From Actinomycetota bacterium (GTDB taxonomy: Bacteria; Actinomycetota; Actinomycetes; Streptosporangiales; Streptosporangiaceae), in contig DAHVAR010000116.1 of assembly GCA_027314515.1 (NCBI GenBank), forward strand, positions 1 to 39,818: a stretch of 39,818 nucleotides of DNA. The letters are read 5' to 3'. Below are positions 29,863 through 37,451 of this stretch, in pieces. The notes under the pieces were generated by a model. It was not told where the DNA came from, did no database searches, and saw only the letters and a program-made list of their open reading frames with translations. The position numbers and the translations under genes are program-made. Each line of letters opens with the position of its first letter. The first letter of the stretch is position 1.

Positions 29863-30348
29863 TTACCGATCGGCCCGGCGGTCACGGCTGGCCCTGGACC
29901 AGACGGCAAAGGAGTAGACGGCGCCGGCGGCAGCGCACACCGCGCCGCCGAACAGGAACCACTTGCCTGCCGCGGTATCGGTGATCACGACGCTGCCGCC
30001 AGGTGTGCCGCTGCTGACCAGCAGCGTCATAATGAACCATCCGACCGCGGGCAGCACCCCGCCGACGGCGCTGCGCATGCCGGTCGAACCGAGCACACAG
30101 GTGGCCAGGATGGCAAGGTCGAACAGGATCGCGGCGAGCGGCACCGGCCCCTGGCTGTACTGAAATGAGCCGATGAGCCCGATAAGCGCCCCCAGCAGGA
30201 ACAAGGCCAGGTAGGCGGCTGCCGTCACGTATTGCGGCGCGCGGCTGCCGCGGTCGGCGGCACTCCGGTCGGCGGCCCCCCGGTCGGCGGCACGGCGCCC
30301 CCCGCGACCGGGCTGAGATGCGGCGGGCGTGCCCCGTGTGCTGCTCAC
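29863..30348 (-). CDS. DUF6113 family membrane protein
   Basis: A 161-residue protein with a polar N-terminus of about 38 residues, then four membrane helices (AAYLALFLLGALIGLIGS, LAAILFDLAILATCVLG, AVGWFIMTLLVSS and FLFGGAVCAAAGAVYSFAVW). It follows mshB by 9 bp on the same strand, the usual position of DUF6113 in actinomycetes, so the two are co-transcribed. Function is unknown; a mycothiol link is only by neighbourhood. The N-terminus contains AADR repeats encoded by a 15-bp tandem repeat. Confidence 0.8.
   Translation of the reverse strand: MSSTRGTPAASQPGRGGRRAADRGAADRSAADRGSRAPQYVTAAAYLALFLLGALIGLIGSFQYSQGPVPLAAILFDLAILATCVLGSTGMRSAVGGVLPAVGWFIMTLLVSSGTPGGSVVITDTAAGKWFLFGGAVCAAAGAVYSFAVWSRASRDRRADR
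30251..30291. repeat. 15-bp period repeat inside the DUF6113 gene
   Basis: CGGTCGGCGGC at 30251, 30266 and 30281, three copies with a 15-bp period. On the minus strand it encodes repeating (A)ADR(G/S) units in the cytoplasmic N-terminus. Confidence 0.88.
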
Positions 30349-30357
30349 TCCAGCAGG

Positions 30358-31257
30358 CTAGCCGAGACCGGCGAACAGGTCCGGTTCACGGTCCGCCGGC
30401 CCGGCTGCGCGACAGGCCGGTTCGCGCCAGGCTGGCCCGGCCAGCAGGGAGTAGTACTCGACTCCGAGCGCGCGCTGGCCGACGTTGTCGGACAAGGCGA
30501 AGAACGGGCTGTCCACGGCGATCTGCGTGGCGTGGGCGCGCATCGCGGCGAGCTTGGCGCCGAGGTAGCGCCTGGCGTCGATCGCCGTGGTCACTTTCTC
30601 GTCGTCAGTGCCGAACGGCAGTTCGTCGAGTGACTCGACCCTGGCGAAGCCCGCCCTGCCCGGCTGCTGGCCGCGCTCTGGCGTGGCGTCCGGGAGCAGC
30701 GCCATCGCCTCGGCCAGCACCGAGCGCGGAATCGCGGTCGCGTAGAACTTGCTGACCAGGCCATCGGTAAGCTCGAAGGCGCGCCAGGCCACCCGGTGCG
30801 CCTGGATATGGTCCGGGTGCCCGTAAAAGCCGTTGGCGTCATAAGTCACCAGGACCTGCGGCCGCGTCTCGCGGATCACGCCCAGCAGTTCGGCTGCGGC
30901 TTCGTCCACGTCTGCCTGCCAGAAACTGCCGGGCCAGTCGTTGGCCGGCGTGCCCATCATGCCCGAATCGCGCCACCGGCCCGCGCCGCCCAGGAACCGA
31001 TGATCGGCCACGCCAAGCGCCTGGCAGGCTGCGGCCAGCTCGCCGATCCGGTGCTGGCCGAGACCGCCGCCGCAATCCCAGGCCAGGTGGCCGAGCTCGG
31101 CAGGTATCACCTCGCCGAGCTCGCCCAGGGTGCAGGTAACGAGCGTCACTTGGGCACCCTCGGCGGCGTACTTAGCCATCGTTGCGCCAGTGCTGATGGA
31201 CTCGTCGTCGGGATGGGCATGCACAAGCAGCAGGCGCCTGGCGTCCGGTTTGGTCAC
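30358..31257 (-). CDS. mshB: Mycothiol biosynthesis deacetylase MshB
   Basis: A 299-residue zinc deacetylase of the LmbE family that removes acetyl from GlcNAc-inositol in mycothiol synthesis. His15, Asp17 and Asp18 lie in HAHPDDES, and His147/His150 in YGHPDH; the zinc ligands are expected to be His15, Asp18 and His150. The closing part [11 protein letters not shown] is typical of MshB rather than the Mca amidase. The GTG at 31257 is set by a TAGGCT box 7 nt upstream; the frame stays open far upstream, antisense to the peptidase gene, which is a codon-bias effect. It is followed by the DUF6113 gene and is divergent from the S9 peptidase across 51 bp. Confidence 0.93.
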   Translation of the reverse strand: MTKPDARRLLLVHAHPDDESISTGATMAKYAAEGAQVTLVTCTLGELGEVIPAELGHLAWDCGGGLGQHRIGELAAACQALGVADHRFLGGAGRWRDSGMMGTPANDWPGSFWQADVDEAAAELLGVIRETRPQVLVTYDANGFYGHPDHIQAHRVAWRAFELTDGLVSKFYATAIPRSVLAEAMALLPDATPERGQQPGRAGFARVESLDELPFGTDDEKVTTAIDARRYLGAKLAAMRAHATQIAVDSPFFALSDNVGQRALGVEYYSLLAGPAWREPACRAAGPADREPDLFAGLG

Positions 31258-31264
31258 ATAGGTG

Positions 31265-31270
31265 AGCCTA
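31265..31270 (-). promoter_or_regulatory. -10 box of mshB, leaderless
   Basis: TAGGCT on the minus strand, 7 nt before the GTG at 31257. It is the same string as upstream of the alpha/beta hydrolase, dapD and cysS. Confidence 0.5.
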
Positions 31271-31295
31271 CCGACCAGGCAGACCCGCCAACTGG

Positions 31296-31301
31296 CAGGA
31301 T
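31296..31301 (+). promoter_or_regulatory. -10 box of the S9 peptidase gene, leaderless
   Basis: CAGGAT lies 7 nt before the GTG at 31309. With the mshB box it makes a compact divergent promoter pair in a 51-bp gap. Confidence 0.42.
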
Positions 31302-31308
31302 CAGATGC

Positions 31309-33489
31309 GTGACTGACTCCTTCCCGCGCCAGGCCGCGCGGACCATCGGATTCACCCTCGGCGCTCCTCGCTCCTTCCTGGTCGCGCCTGACGGCCAGAG
31401 CGTCGTCTTCCTCCGCTCGCAGGGCGGTACCGACCCGGTGACCTGCCTGTGGGTGCTCGACGTGGCGACCGGCACCGAACGGCTGATCGCCGACCCGGCA
31501 CAGCTCGCCGTGGCTGGTGCCGAAGACGACCGGATCGAGAAAGCACGGCGGGAACGGGCTCGTGAGCGCGCCGCTGGCATCGTCGGCTTCGGCACCAGCG
31601 AGAACTGCACTACGGCCGCCTTCGCGCTGGCCGGCCGCGTCTACCTGGCCGACTTGGCGCCCGGCGGAGGCAGCCCGCGCCAGCTCGCTACGTCCGCGCC
31701 GGCGGCCGATCCGCGGCCCGACCCATCCGGCCGGCTCGTCGCCTACGTCAGTAACGGGGCATTGCGGGTACATGACGTCGCCACCGGCGCGGAACGGGTG
31801 CTCGCCGACCCCGGTGGCGCGGACGGGATCAGCTTCGGGCTGGCCGAGTTCATCGCCGCCGAGGAGATGGATCGCAGCCGCGGCTACTGGTGGGCGCCAG
31901 ACGGCTCGGCCATCCTGGCCGCGCGGGTGGACGAGACGCCCGTTCAGGTCTGGCACATCGCCGATCCGGCGAATCCGGAACGTCCGGCCACCGCAGTGCG
32001 TTACCCGGCGGCCGGCACGCCGAACGCCATCGTGTCGCTTCACGTCGCGACGCTTGACGGCCGGCTCACGCCCGTTCAGTGGGACTCGCTGGCGCTGCCG
32101 TATCTGGTGACGGCTACCTGGGACGGGAACGGCGACGGGCGGCCGCTGATCGTGGTAGCCAGCCGTGATCAGCGCGACATGCGCATCCTCGCGGTCGATC
32201 CGGAAACCGGCCAGACCAGCGGAGTCCGCGCCGACACCGACCCGTGCTGGCTCGACATCGTGCCCGGCGTGCCGGCGATCACCGCAGCCGGCCGCATCGC
32301 CTGGACTGCCGACATCGGCGGCGCGAAGCGGCTGCTCGCCGGGACCGCCGCGGAGCACGCCGCCGGCCGCGCGGCGGTGCTCACGCCTGACTCGCTGAAC
32401 GTCCGCAGCGTCCAGTCGGTTGACGGCGAGACGATCCTGTTCAGCGCCTACGCCGACGACCCGGCAGCCATTTCGCTGTGGACCGCCGGTCCGGCGGGCC
32501 TGGCCAGGGTCAGCCCGGCGGACGGCAGCCACGACGGCCTGCTCGCGGGCGGCACGCTGTTGCTGGTCAGCCGCACGCTGGCCGATCCTGGCACCAGCGT
32601 CCGGGTGCTGCGAACCGGACCGGACGGCGAACTGGCCGAGGTCGCGGCGATCCGCACGCTTGCCGAGGCTCCTCGCCTGCCCGTCCCGAAGCCGCGGCTG
32701 ATCTGGTCAGCCGAGCCAGCCCGGATCAGGACCGCGATCGTGCTGCCGTCCTGGCACGAGCCGGGTTCGGGCAAGCTGCCGGTGCTGTGCGACCCCTATG
32801 GCGGCCCGCACGGCAAGCGGGTACTGGCGGCGGGCAGCGCTTACCTGAGCCCGCAATGGTTCGCCGACCAGGGCTTCGCCGTCGTCATCGCCGATGGCCG
32901 CGGCACGCCGGGCCGCGGGCCGGCCTCCGATCGCGCCGTGGCGGGGGATTTCGCCGGGCCCGTACTCGACGATCAGGTAGCGGCGCTGATGTCGGCCGCG
33001 CAGCAGTGCGCGGACCTGGACACCAGCCGGGTCGGAATCCGCGGCTGGTCGTTCGGCGGTTACCTGGCCGCGCTGGCGGTACTCCGCCGCCCCGACGTGT
33101 TCCACGCGGGGATCGCCGGAGCACCGCCAACCGACTGGCGGCTGTACGACACCTGCTACACCGAGCGTTACCTGGGCCTGCCTGACGAGAACCCGGCGGC
33201 CTACGAACGGAGCTCCCTGCTCGCGGACGCGCCGAAGCTCACCAGGCCGCTGCTGCTCATCCACGGCCTGGCGGATGACAACGTCGCGGTCGCGCACACG
33301 CTGCGGCTGTCCTCGGCGCTGCTGGCCGCCGGCCGCCCGCACAGCGTGCTGCCGCTGTCCGGGGTGACCCACATGGCATCTCAGGAGGAGGTGGCGGAGA
33401 ATCTCCTGCTGCTTCAGGTGGACTTCTTGCGCACGGCGCTCCGCAGCGCTGCTCCGCCGGGTACTGATGCGCCATGGCCAGCCTGCTGA
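31309..33489 (+). CDS. S9 family (dipeptidyl peptidase IV-like) peptidase
   Basis: A 726-residue serine peptidase. The N-terminal two thirds form a beta-propeller of the DPP IV type, with the paired-Glu region [17 protein letters not shown] that in DPP IV holds the peptide's N-terminus. The catalytic alpha/beta-hydrolase domain has Ser581 in GWSFGGY, Asp656 in GLADDNV and His688 in GVTHM. No signal peptide is visible, so it is probably cytoplasmic and trims small peptides. GTG start supported by a CAGGAT box. Its last 16 bases overlap the lactonase gene, which points to coupled translation. Confidence 0.93.
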   Translation: MTDSFPRQAARTIGFTLGAPRSFLVAPDGQSVVFLRSQGGTDPVTCLWVLDVATGTERLIADPAQLAVAGAEDDRIEKARRERARERAAGIVGFGTSENCTTAAFALAGRVYLADLAPGGGSPRQLATSAPAADPRPDPSGRLVAYVSNGALRVHDVATGAERVLADPGGADGISFGLAEFIAAEEMDRSRGYWWAPDGSAILAARVDETPVQVWHIADPANPERPATAVRYPAAGTPNAIVSLHVATLDGRLTPVQWDSLALPYLVTATWDGNGDGRPLIVVASRDQRDMRILAVDPETGQTSGVRADTDPCWLDIVPGVPAITAAGRIAWTADIGGAKRLLAGTAAEHAAGRAAVLTPDSLNVRSVQSVDGETILFSAYADDPAAISLWTAGPAGLARVSPADGSHDGLLAGGTLLLVSRTLADPGTSVRVLRTGPDGELAEVAAIRTLAEAPRLPVPKPRLIWSAEPARIRTAIVLPSWHEPGSGKLPVLCDPYGGPHGKRVLAAGSAYLSPQWFADQGFAVVIADGRGTPGRGPASDRAVAGDFAGPVLDDQVAALMSAAQQCADLDTSRVGIRGWSFGGYLAALAVLRRPDVFHAGIAGAPPTDWRLYDTCYTERYLGLPDENPAAYERSSLLADAPKLTRPLLLIHGLADDNVAVAHTLRLSSALLAAGRPHSVLPLSGVTHMASQEEVAENLLLLQVDFLRTALRSAAPPGTDAPWPAC

Positions 33490-34508
33490 TCGGCGGATAC
33501 ACCGGCGGCAAGGGGTCGGGCACGGGCATTGCGGTGGTCGGCGGCGACGGCGTCACCTCAACCGTTCCGGCGCAGTCCCCGTCCTGGATCGCCAGGCATC
33601 CGCGGCTGCCAGTGCTGTATGCGGTAGCCGAGGTGGCCGACGGCAGGGTGCGCGCCTGGTCGCTCGCCGACGGCGTGCCCGCAACCGAGCTGGGCAGCGG
33701 TGAGACCGGCGGCGCCGAGCCCGCTCACCTCGCCGTCGACAGTTCGGGCCGGTTCCTGATCACTGCCAACTACAGCGGCGGCAGCATCAGCGTGCACCGG
33801 CTGATGGACGCCGGCAGCATCGGGCCGCGGACCGACCTCGTCCGGCACGTCCGGCATGGCGACCACCCCCGGCAGCGGCAGGCGCACCCGCACATGGTCC
33901 GGGTCATCGACGGCCGCGTGCTGGTCATCGACCTTGGCGGGGACGCGATCTACCGGTACGGCCTCGGCGAGGACGGCAGGCTCGAGCTCGAGCGGATCAT
34001 CGGCACGCCAGCCGGCTCCGGCCCCCGGCACCTGCTGCCCGTCGGCGGACGGTACTACGTGACTGCCGAGCTGAGCGGTCAGGTGCTCGTTTACGAAGAG
34101 GATGGGCAGCTGGCGGGCACGGTACCGGCCAGCACGGTCTCGGCCGGCACGGTCTCGGCCAGCACGGTACCGGCCAGCACGGGCCCCGACGGCACGGGCC
34201 CGGCGGGCGGCGGCCCTGGCGGGCACAACCAGCCATCGGAGCTGGCCAGCAATGGCGGCTACCTGTATGTGGCCAACCGCGGACCGGACACGGTCGCGGT
34301 GTTCGCGCTCGACGGCGAGCTCCCTCGTTATGTCACCGAAGTCCCGGTCGGCGACTGGCCGCGGCACATCGCACTCGACAACGACGTGCTGTATGTCGCC
34401 AACGAGCGGTCGCATCAGGTCATGGTGATGCGCATTGACCCGGCGACCGGCATCCCGGCGATCGAGCGCACCATCGACGTCCCGAGCCCGACCGTGATCC
34501 TGCCGTGA
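33474..34508 (+). CDS. Lactonase family seven-bladed propeller protein (6-phosphogluconolactonase-like)
   Basis: A 344-residue protein of the YbhE/Pgl-type lactonase family. Repeating blade motifs are seen: [62 protein letters not shown] and YLYVANRGPDTVAVF. Real 6-phosphogluconolactonase activity is known for only some members, so the substrate is open. An insertion of about 30 residues (AGTVPASTVSAGTVS...), encoded by six 15-bp repeats, sits between two blades and is absent from the family as I know it. The ATG lies inside the end of the S9 peptidase gene. It ends in a small duplication shared with the start of the P1 peptidase gene. Confidence 0.85.
   Translation: MASLLIGGYTGGKGSGTGIAVVGGDGVTSTVPAQSPSWIARHPRLPVLYAVAEVADGRVRAWSLADGVPATELGSGETGGAEPAHLAVDSSGRFLITANYSGGSISVHRLMDAGSIGPRTDLVRHVRHGDHPRQRQAHPHMVRVIDGRVLVIDLGGDAIYRYGLGEDGRLELERIIGTPAGSGPRHLLPVGGRYYVTAELSGQVLVYEEDGQLAGTVPASTVSAGTVSASTVPASTGPDGTGPAGGGPGGHNQPSELASNGGYLYVANRGPDTVAVFALDGELPRYVTEVPVGDWPRHIALDNDVLYVANERSHQVMVMRIDPATGIPAIERTIDVPSPTVILP
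34113..34202 (+). repeat. Six 15-bp repeats inside the lactonase gene
   Basis: Six abutting 15-bp units from 34113, of the type GCCAGCACGGT(A/C)(C)CG and variants, each encoding a five-residue unit: AGTVP, ASTVS, AGTVS, ASTVP, ASTGP, DGTGP. The array keeps frame and adds a flexible Thr/Ser/Gly loop. The repeats are near-identical, so the array is recent. Confidence 0.93.
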
Positions 34509-34533
34509 GCGGTGTAGCGCCGTGAGCGGGGTA
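34502..34533 (+). repeat. 15-bp duplication at the lactonase/peptidase junction
   Basis: GCCGTGAGCGGTGTA (34502-34516) and GCCGTGAGCGGGGTA (34519-34533). The first copy contains the lactonase TGA and a GTG that opens a 6-codon dead end. The second contains the GTG start of the P1 peptidase gene, so the start codon itself appears duplicated. Confidence 0.9.
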
Positions 34534-35709
34534 CGGGCCGGCGCGGCCGGCGACGACCGCCTGGCGGCCGTCCATCCGCCAGGCCGGGCGCGAGCTCGCG
34601 ACATCGGCATTGCCCCCGGCGTGCTGCCGACCGGGTCGGCCAATGCCATCACCGACGTGCCGGGCATCCGGGTCGGGCACGCAACAGTGATCGAGGGCAC
34701 CGGAATCAGGACCGGCGTCACGGCGGTGGTACCCGGCGCGTTGCTGCCGGGCGATGAGCAAGGCAGCGCTGAGCAGCGCGCTGGCTCACGGCGCGCTACC
34801 ACGGGCGCACTGCCTGCCGGCCTTTCGGTGTTCAACGGCTTCGGCAAAATGGTCGGCAGCACGCAGCTCGCCGAGCTCGGCACCATCGAGACGCCGGTGC
34901 TGCTGACGGCAACTCTGTCTGTCTTCCGGGTCGCCGACGCACTGCTCGGCTACTTGCGCGACCGCCACGCAGGCGAGCCGCCCGGCACCCTGAATCCGGT
35001 CGTGGCCGAGACCAACGACGGCTACCTGTCCGACATCTGGGCACGCCCGATCACTGCCGAGCACGTCGCGATGGCCCTCGACACCGCGGTCGGCGGCCCA
35101 GTGCCGGAAGGCTGCGTCGGGGCTGGCACCGGCACCAGCGCGCTCGGATTCAAGGCCGGCATCGGCACGTCCTCGCGCATCGTGACCTGGGCAGCCGGAC
35201 CGGTGACGCTCGGCGTGCTGGTACAGGCCAACTTCGGCGGCGAGCTCACCGTGCTGGGCGTGCCCATCCCGGCGGCCGGCGAGCAGCCGGCCCCGGATCG
35301 ACCAGATTCCGGCAATTCATGCGTTATCGTGCTAGCCACGGACGCCGCGCTGGATTCCCGTCAGCTCACCCGGCTGGCGAGCCGGGCATTCGCCGGGATG
35401 GCGCGAACCGGCTCGGACTTCTCCGGGGGCAGCGGGGACTACGCGATCGCAGTCAGCACCGCCCCTCAATCCGCGACCGGGCGGGCTACCTCAGCTGATG
35501 ACTACCGCGTTCCCGGTAAAGATCTTGACCTGCTCTTCCGGGCCGCGATTGAGGCGACCGAGGAAGCCATCCTGAATTCCCTGTTCATGGCCGTGACCAC
35601 GACGGGCTTCCGCGGCCATGTCCGGCACGCGGTGCCGCTGGACTACGTCCGGGCCCAGGTCAGCGCCAGAACAGTCAGCGGCAGAACAGCAGGCCCGATT
35701 GAGTCCTGA
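34522..35709 (+). CDS. P1 family peptidase (DmpA/BapA-like, S58)
   Basis: A 395-residue N-terminal-nucleophile aminopeptidase of the DmpA/beta-peptidyl aminopeptidase family, which acts on D-, beta- or L-amino-terminal peptides and esters. Made as one chain that cuts itself: the cut is expected before Ser266 in SGNSCVIVLATDAAL, making Ser266 the nucleophile of the small subunit. The N-terminal ARDIGIAPGVLPTG, ITDVPGIRVGH and NGFGKMVGSTQLAELG are typical. The extra 25 residues at the N-terminus are probably disordered. It follows the lactonase by 13 bp, likely one operon with the S9 peptidase, so the cluster handles unusual small peptides (inference). Its end overlaps the broken methyltransferase gene by 35 bp. 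Confidence 0.9.
   Translation: MSGVRAGAAGDDRLAAVHPPGRARARDIGIAPGVLPTGSANAITDVPGIRVGHATVIEGTGIRTGVTAVVPGALLPGDEQGSAEQRAGSRRATTGALPAGLSVFNGFGKMVGSTQLAELGTIETPVLLTATLSVFRVADALLGYLRDRHAGEPPGTLNPVVAETNDGYLSDIWARPITAEHVAMALDTAVGGPVPEGCVGAGTGTSALGFKAGIGTSSRIVTWAAGPVTLGVLVQANFGGELTVLGVPIPAAGEQPAPDRPDSGNSCVIVLATDAALDSRQLTRLASRAFAGMARTGSDFSGGSGDYAIAVSTAPQSATGRATSADDYRVPGKDLDLLFRAAIEATEEAILNSLFMAVTTTGFRGHVRHAVPLDYVRAQVSARTVSGRTAGPIES
35659..35688. repeat. 15-bp tandem duplication where two genes overlap tail to tail
   Basis: GTCAGCGCCAGAACA (35659-35673) and GTCAGCGGCAGAACA (35674-35688), one mismatch. On the plus strand it codes VSART-VSGRT near the P1 peptidase end. On the minus strand each copy carries a TGA; that in the second copy (35675-35677) is the methyltransferase stop. 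Confidence 0.92.
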
Positions 35710-36359
35710 CCCGGAATGTCCCGTCCGGCCCGAACGGGATTCGCGCGCACGTTGCCGCGACAAAGCCGGCCGGGTCGGGCATGGCCCGGGTCGACCGCAT
35801 GCTCGCCACGTAGCCGGCCACCGGCGCCGCGCCCGGCAGCACCAGCTCGGCATCGAAGTCGTGCCGCTGCACCGACCCGAACACGCCAGCCAGCAGCCTG
35901 GCGCCGGCATCGAGGGTGACCTGCAGGTATGTCTGGTAGTCGGCGCCGATCGCCTCGGCGGGCAGGCCCTGTGCGGCGGCCGTCGAGGTCATCAGGTCTC
36001 GCAGCTCAGCCAGGTGCCCGGAACCGTTGAGCACGATCAGCGCCCGGCCACCGGGGCGGGTCACCCGGCGGAACTCAGCCGCTGCGGCGCGGCGGTCCGG
36101 AACGTGATACAGCATGTGCGCGGCCAGCGTGACGGCGGCGGGCTAGCTCGGCCAGGTAAACCCCGTTCCCGCAGCCGATGTCGGCCACGGTCTCGGTTCC
36201 GGCCAGGCCGGCTAGCCCGAGCACGGCTCCGACCAGGTCGATTCTCGGCCGCTGGAAGGCATAGACGGCTTGCCGGGCGGCCAGGTTCGCCGGCGTCCGA
36301 TACTGGACCTGGGTGAGGTAGGCCCGGTCCGTCAGGGTCTGGCCGCCATCGGGGGACAT
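35675..36359 (-). pseudogene. Class I SAM methyltransferase broken by an internal out-of-frame deletion
   Basis: Two frames together make one methyltransferase. The 5' part, from the ATG at 36359, reads ...QRPRIDLVGAVLGL and TVADIGCGNGVYLAELARR (SAM loop), then runs out of frame. The 3' part, in another frame, resumes AVTLAAHMLYHVPD, RRVTRPGGRALIVLNGSGH and continues to ...RTQSGLLFCR at the TGA 35675-35677. In the family about 35-45 residues separate these blocks, including the acidic ribose-binding strand and the motif around DALPLPDG. That segment is missing and the frame is shifted at about 36131-36145. So a deletion of roughly 110-130 bp, not a simple indel, destroyed the gene, unless the assembly is at fault. 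No active enzyme is expected. Confidence 0.8.
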
Positions 36360-36631
36360 GACCAGCTAAGGGAACGCAGGTTGACCGGCCGGTGCCGCGG
36401 AGCTGTCAGGAACCTCACAGCGTGCCCGGCCCTGGGACAGGCCCTGTGTAGTCAGTGTCACATACCCGGAAGTCCTGCCCGGGGCACGCTGGTGGTATTC
36501 AGTGGAATAGGGTTTCCCCGCGACGCGAGCCCGCTGCGACCGGCCGTTCGCCCATTAATCCGGGCGGCTCCCGCAGAACGGCAGCGGACCCGGAGCGATC
36601 CCAGTGAGTTCCAGGGCGGAGACGTCGACGA
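36360..36631. other. Divergent region between the methyltransferase remnant and sdhC
   Basis: 272 bp with no gene. It should hold the sdh promoter. TCACA at 36458-36462, preceded by TGTAG 6 bp away, resembles half of a CRP-type site but the second half is poor. I see no convincing -35/-10 pair or Shine-Dalgarno for sdhC beyond GGCGGAGAC near 36615-36625. Confidence 0.45.
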
Positions 36632-37438
36632 ATGACGCAAGTATCGGATGCGCCGGCCAAGACCAGGGCGCAGATCAGCCAGAAAACGCTGCGCACTGAT
36701 CGATGGTGGGAGCAGCCGGCCATAGTCGCCACGCTGCTGACCATCTGGGTCACGTACGCGACCGTGCATGTCTTCATCGGCAAGTGGTACTGGGTGCCGC
36801 AGTACCACTACCTGACGCCTTTCTACTCGCCCTGCGTCAGCGGCGAGTGCGTGCCGGGGGCGGCCAGCATGGGTACCTGGTTCGGCCACCTGCCGCCGAT
36901 CATTCCGTACGCCGTCGTCTCGCTGCCCTTCGTGCTGGGCTTCCGGCTGAGCTGCTATTACTACCGGCGCGCCTACTACCGGGCGTTCTGGCGGGCGCCA
37001 GCGGCCTGCGCGGTACGCGAGCCGCACCAGAAGTACAGCGGTGAGACCCGGTTCCCGCTCATCATGCAGAACCTGCACCGCTACTTCTTCTACATGGTGA
37101 TCCTCATCTCGATCCTGAATACCTACGACGTGATTGAGGCCTTTCACGGCAAGACCGGCGGCATCGGGTTCGGCCTAGGCACCCTGATCATGCTCGGGAA
37201 CGTTGTATTGCTGTGGTGCTACTCCCTGTCCTGCCATTCCTGTCGGCATATCACCGGCGGCAGGCTGAAGCACTTTTCCAAGCACCCGGTCCGTTACTGG
37301 ATCTGGAACCGGATCTCATGGCTCAACGCCCGCCACATGCAGCTCGCGTGGACGACGCTTGGCACCCTGATGCTGACCGACCTGTACATCTGGCTGGTGG
37401 CGGCCCATGTGTTCAGCGACTTCCGGTTCTACAACTGA
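36632..37438 (+). CDS. sdhC: Succinate dehydrogenase membrane subunit, Sdh1 type
   Basis: A 268-residue integral membrane protein with about five helices (around residues 28-50, 88-106, 148-166, 178-200 and 240-260), matching the single large anchor of the mycobacterial Sdh1 complex (Rv0249c type) rather than the small SdhC/SdhD pair. It hands electrons from the SdhB Fe-S clusters to menaquinone. HRYFFYMVILIS, SLSCHSCRHITGG and NARHMQLAW contain histidines that are candidate haem ligands. The ATG at 36632 is in place for the family. It is followed by sdhA after 13 bp and sdhB with overlap, so one operon. Confidence 0.9.
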   Translation: MTQVSDAPAKTRAQISQKTLRTDRWWEQPAIVATLLTIWVTYATVHVFIGKWYWVPQYHYLTPFYSPCVSGECVPGAASMGTWFGHLPPIIPYAVVSLPFVLGFRLSCYYYRRAYYRAFWRAPAACAVREPHQKYSGETRFPLIMQNLHRYFFYMVILISILNTYDVIEAFHGKTGGIGFGLGTLIMLGNVVLLWCYSLSCHSCRHITGGRLKHFSKHPVRYWIWNRISWLNARHMQLAWTTLGTLMLTDLYIWLVAAHVFSDFRFYN

Positions 37439-37451
37439 GGCAGGCAAGACC

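Noticed and set aside
31258-32532. Open frame of about 425 codons running upstream of mshB, antisense to the S9 peptidase gene
   Set aside because: It has no domain match, and GC-rich third positions keep the antisense frame open. MshB homologs start at MTKPDARR, and a -10 box lies between, so the extension is not coding.
34113-34202. Regular 15-bp units, considered as a CRISPR-like array
   Set aside because: There are no spacers, the units abut and stay in frame inside a gene, and no cas genes are present.
36075-36359. Two separate small methyltransferase-like genes instead of one broken gene
   Set aside because: The two parts match consecutive blocks of one family with a missing middle and a frame change; neither alone could bind SAM and act.
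36445-36462. Possible CRP-type site upstream of sdhC
   Set aside because: Only one half (TCACA) is good; the partner at the required 6-bp spacing is TGTAG, and no promoter is visible nearby to judge its placement.
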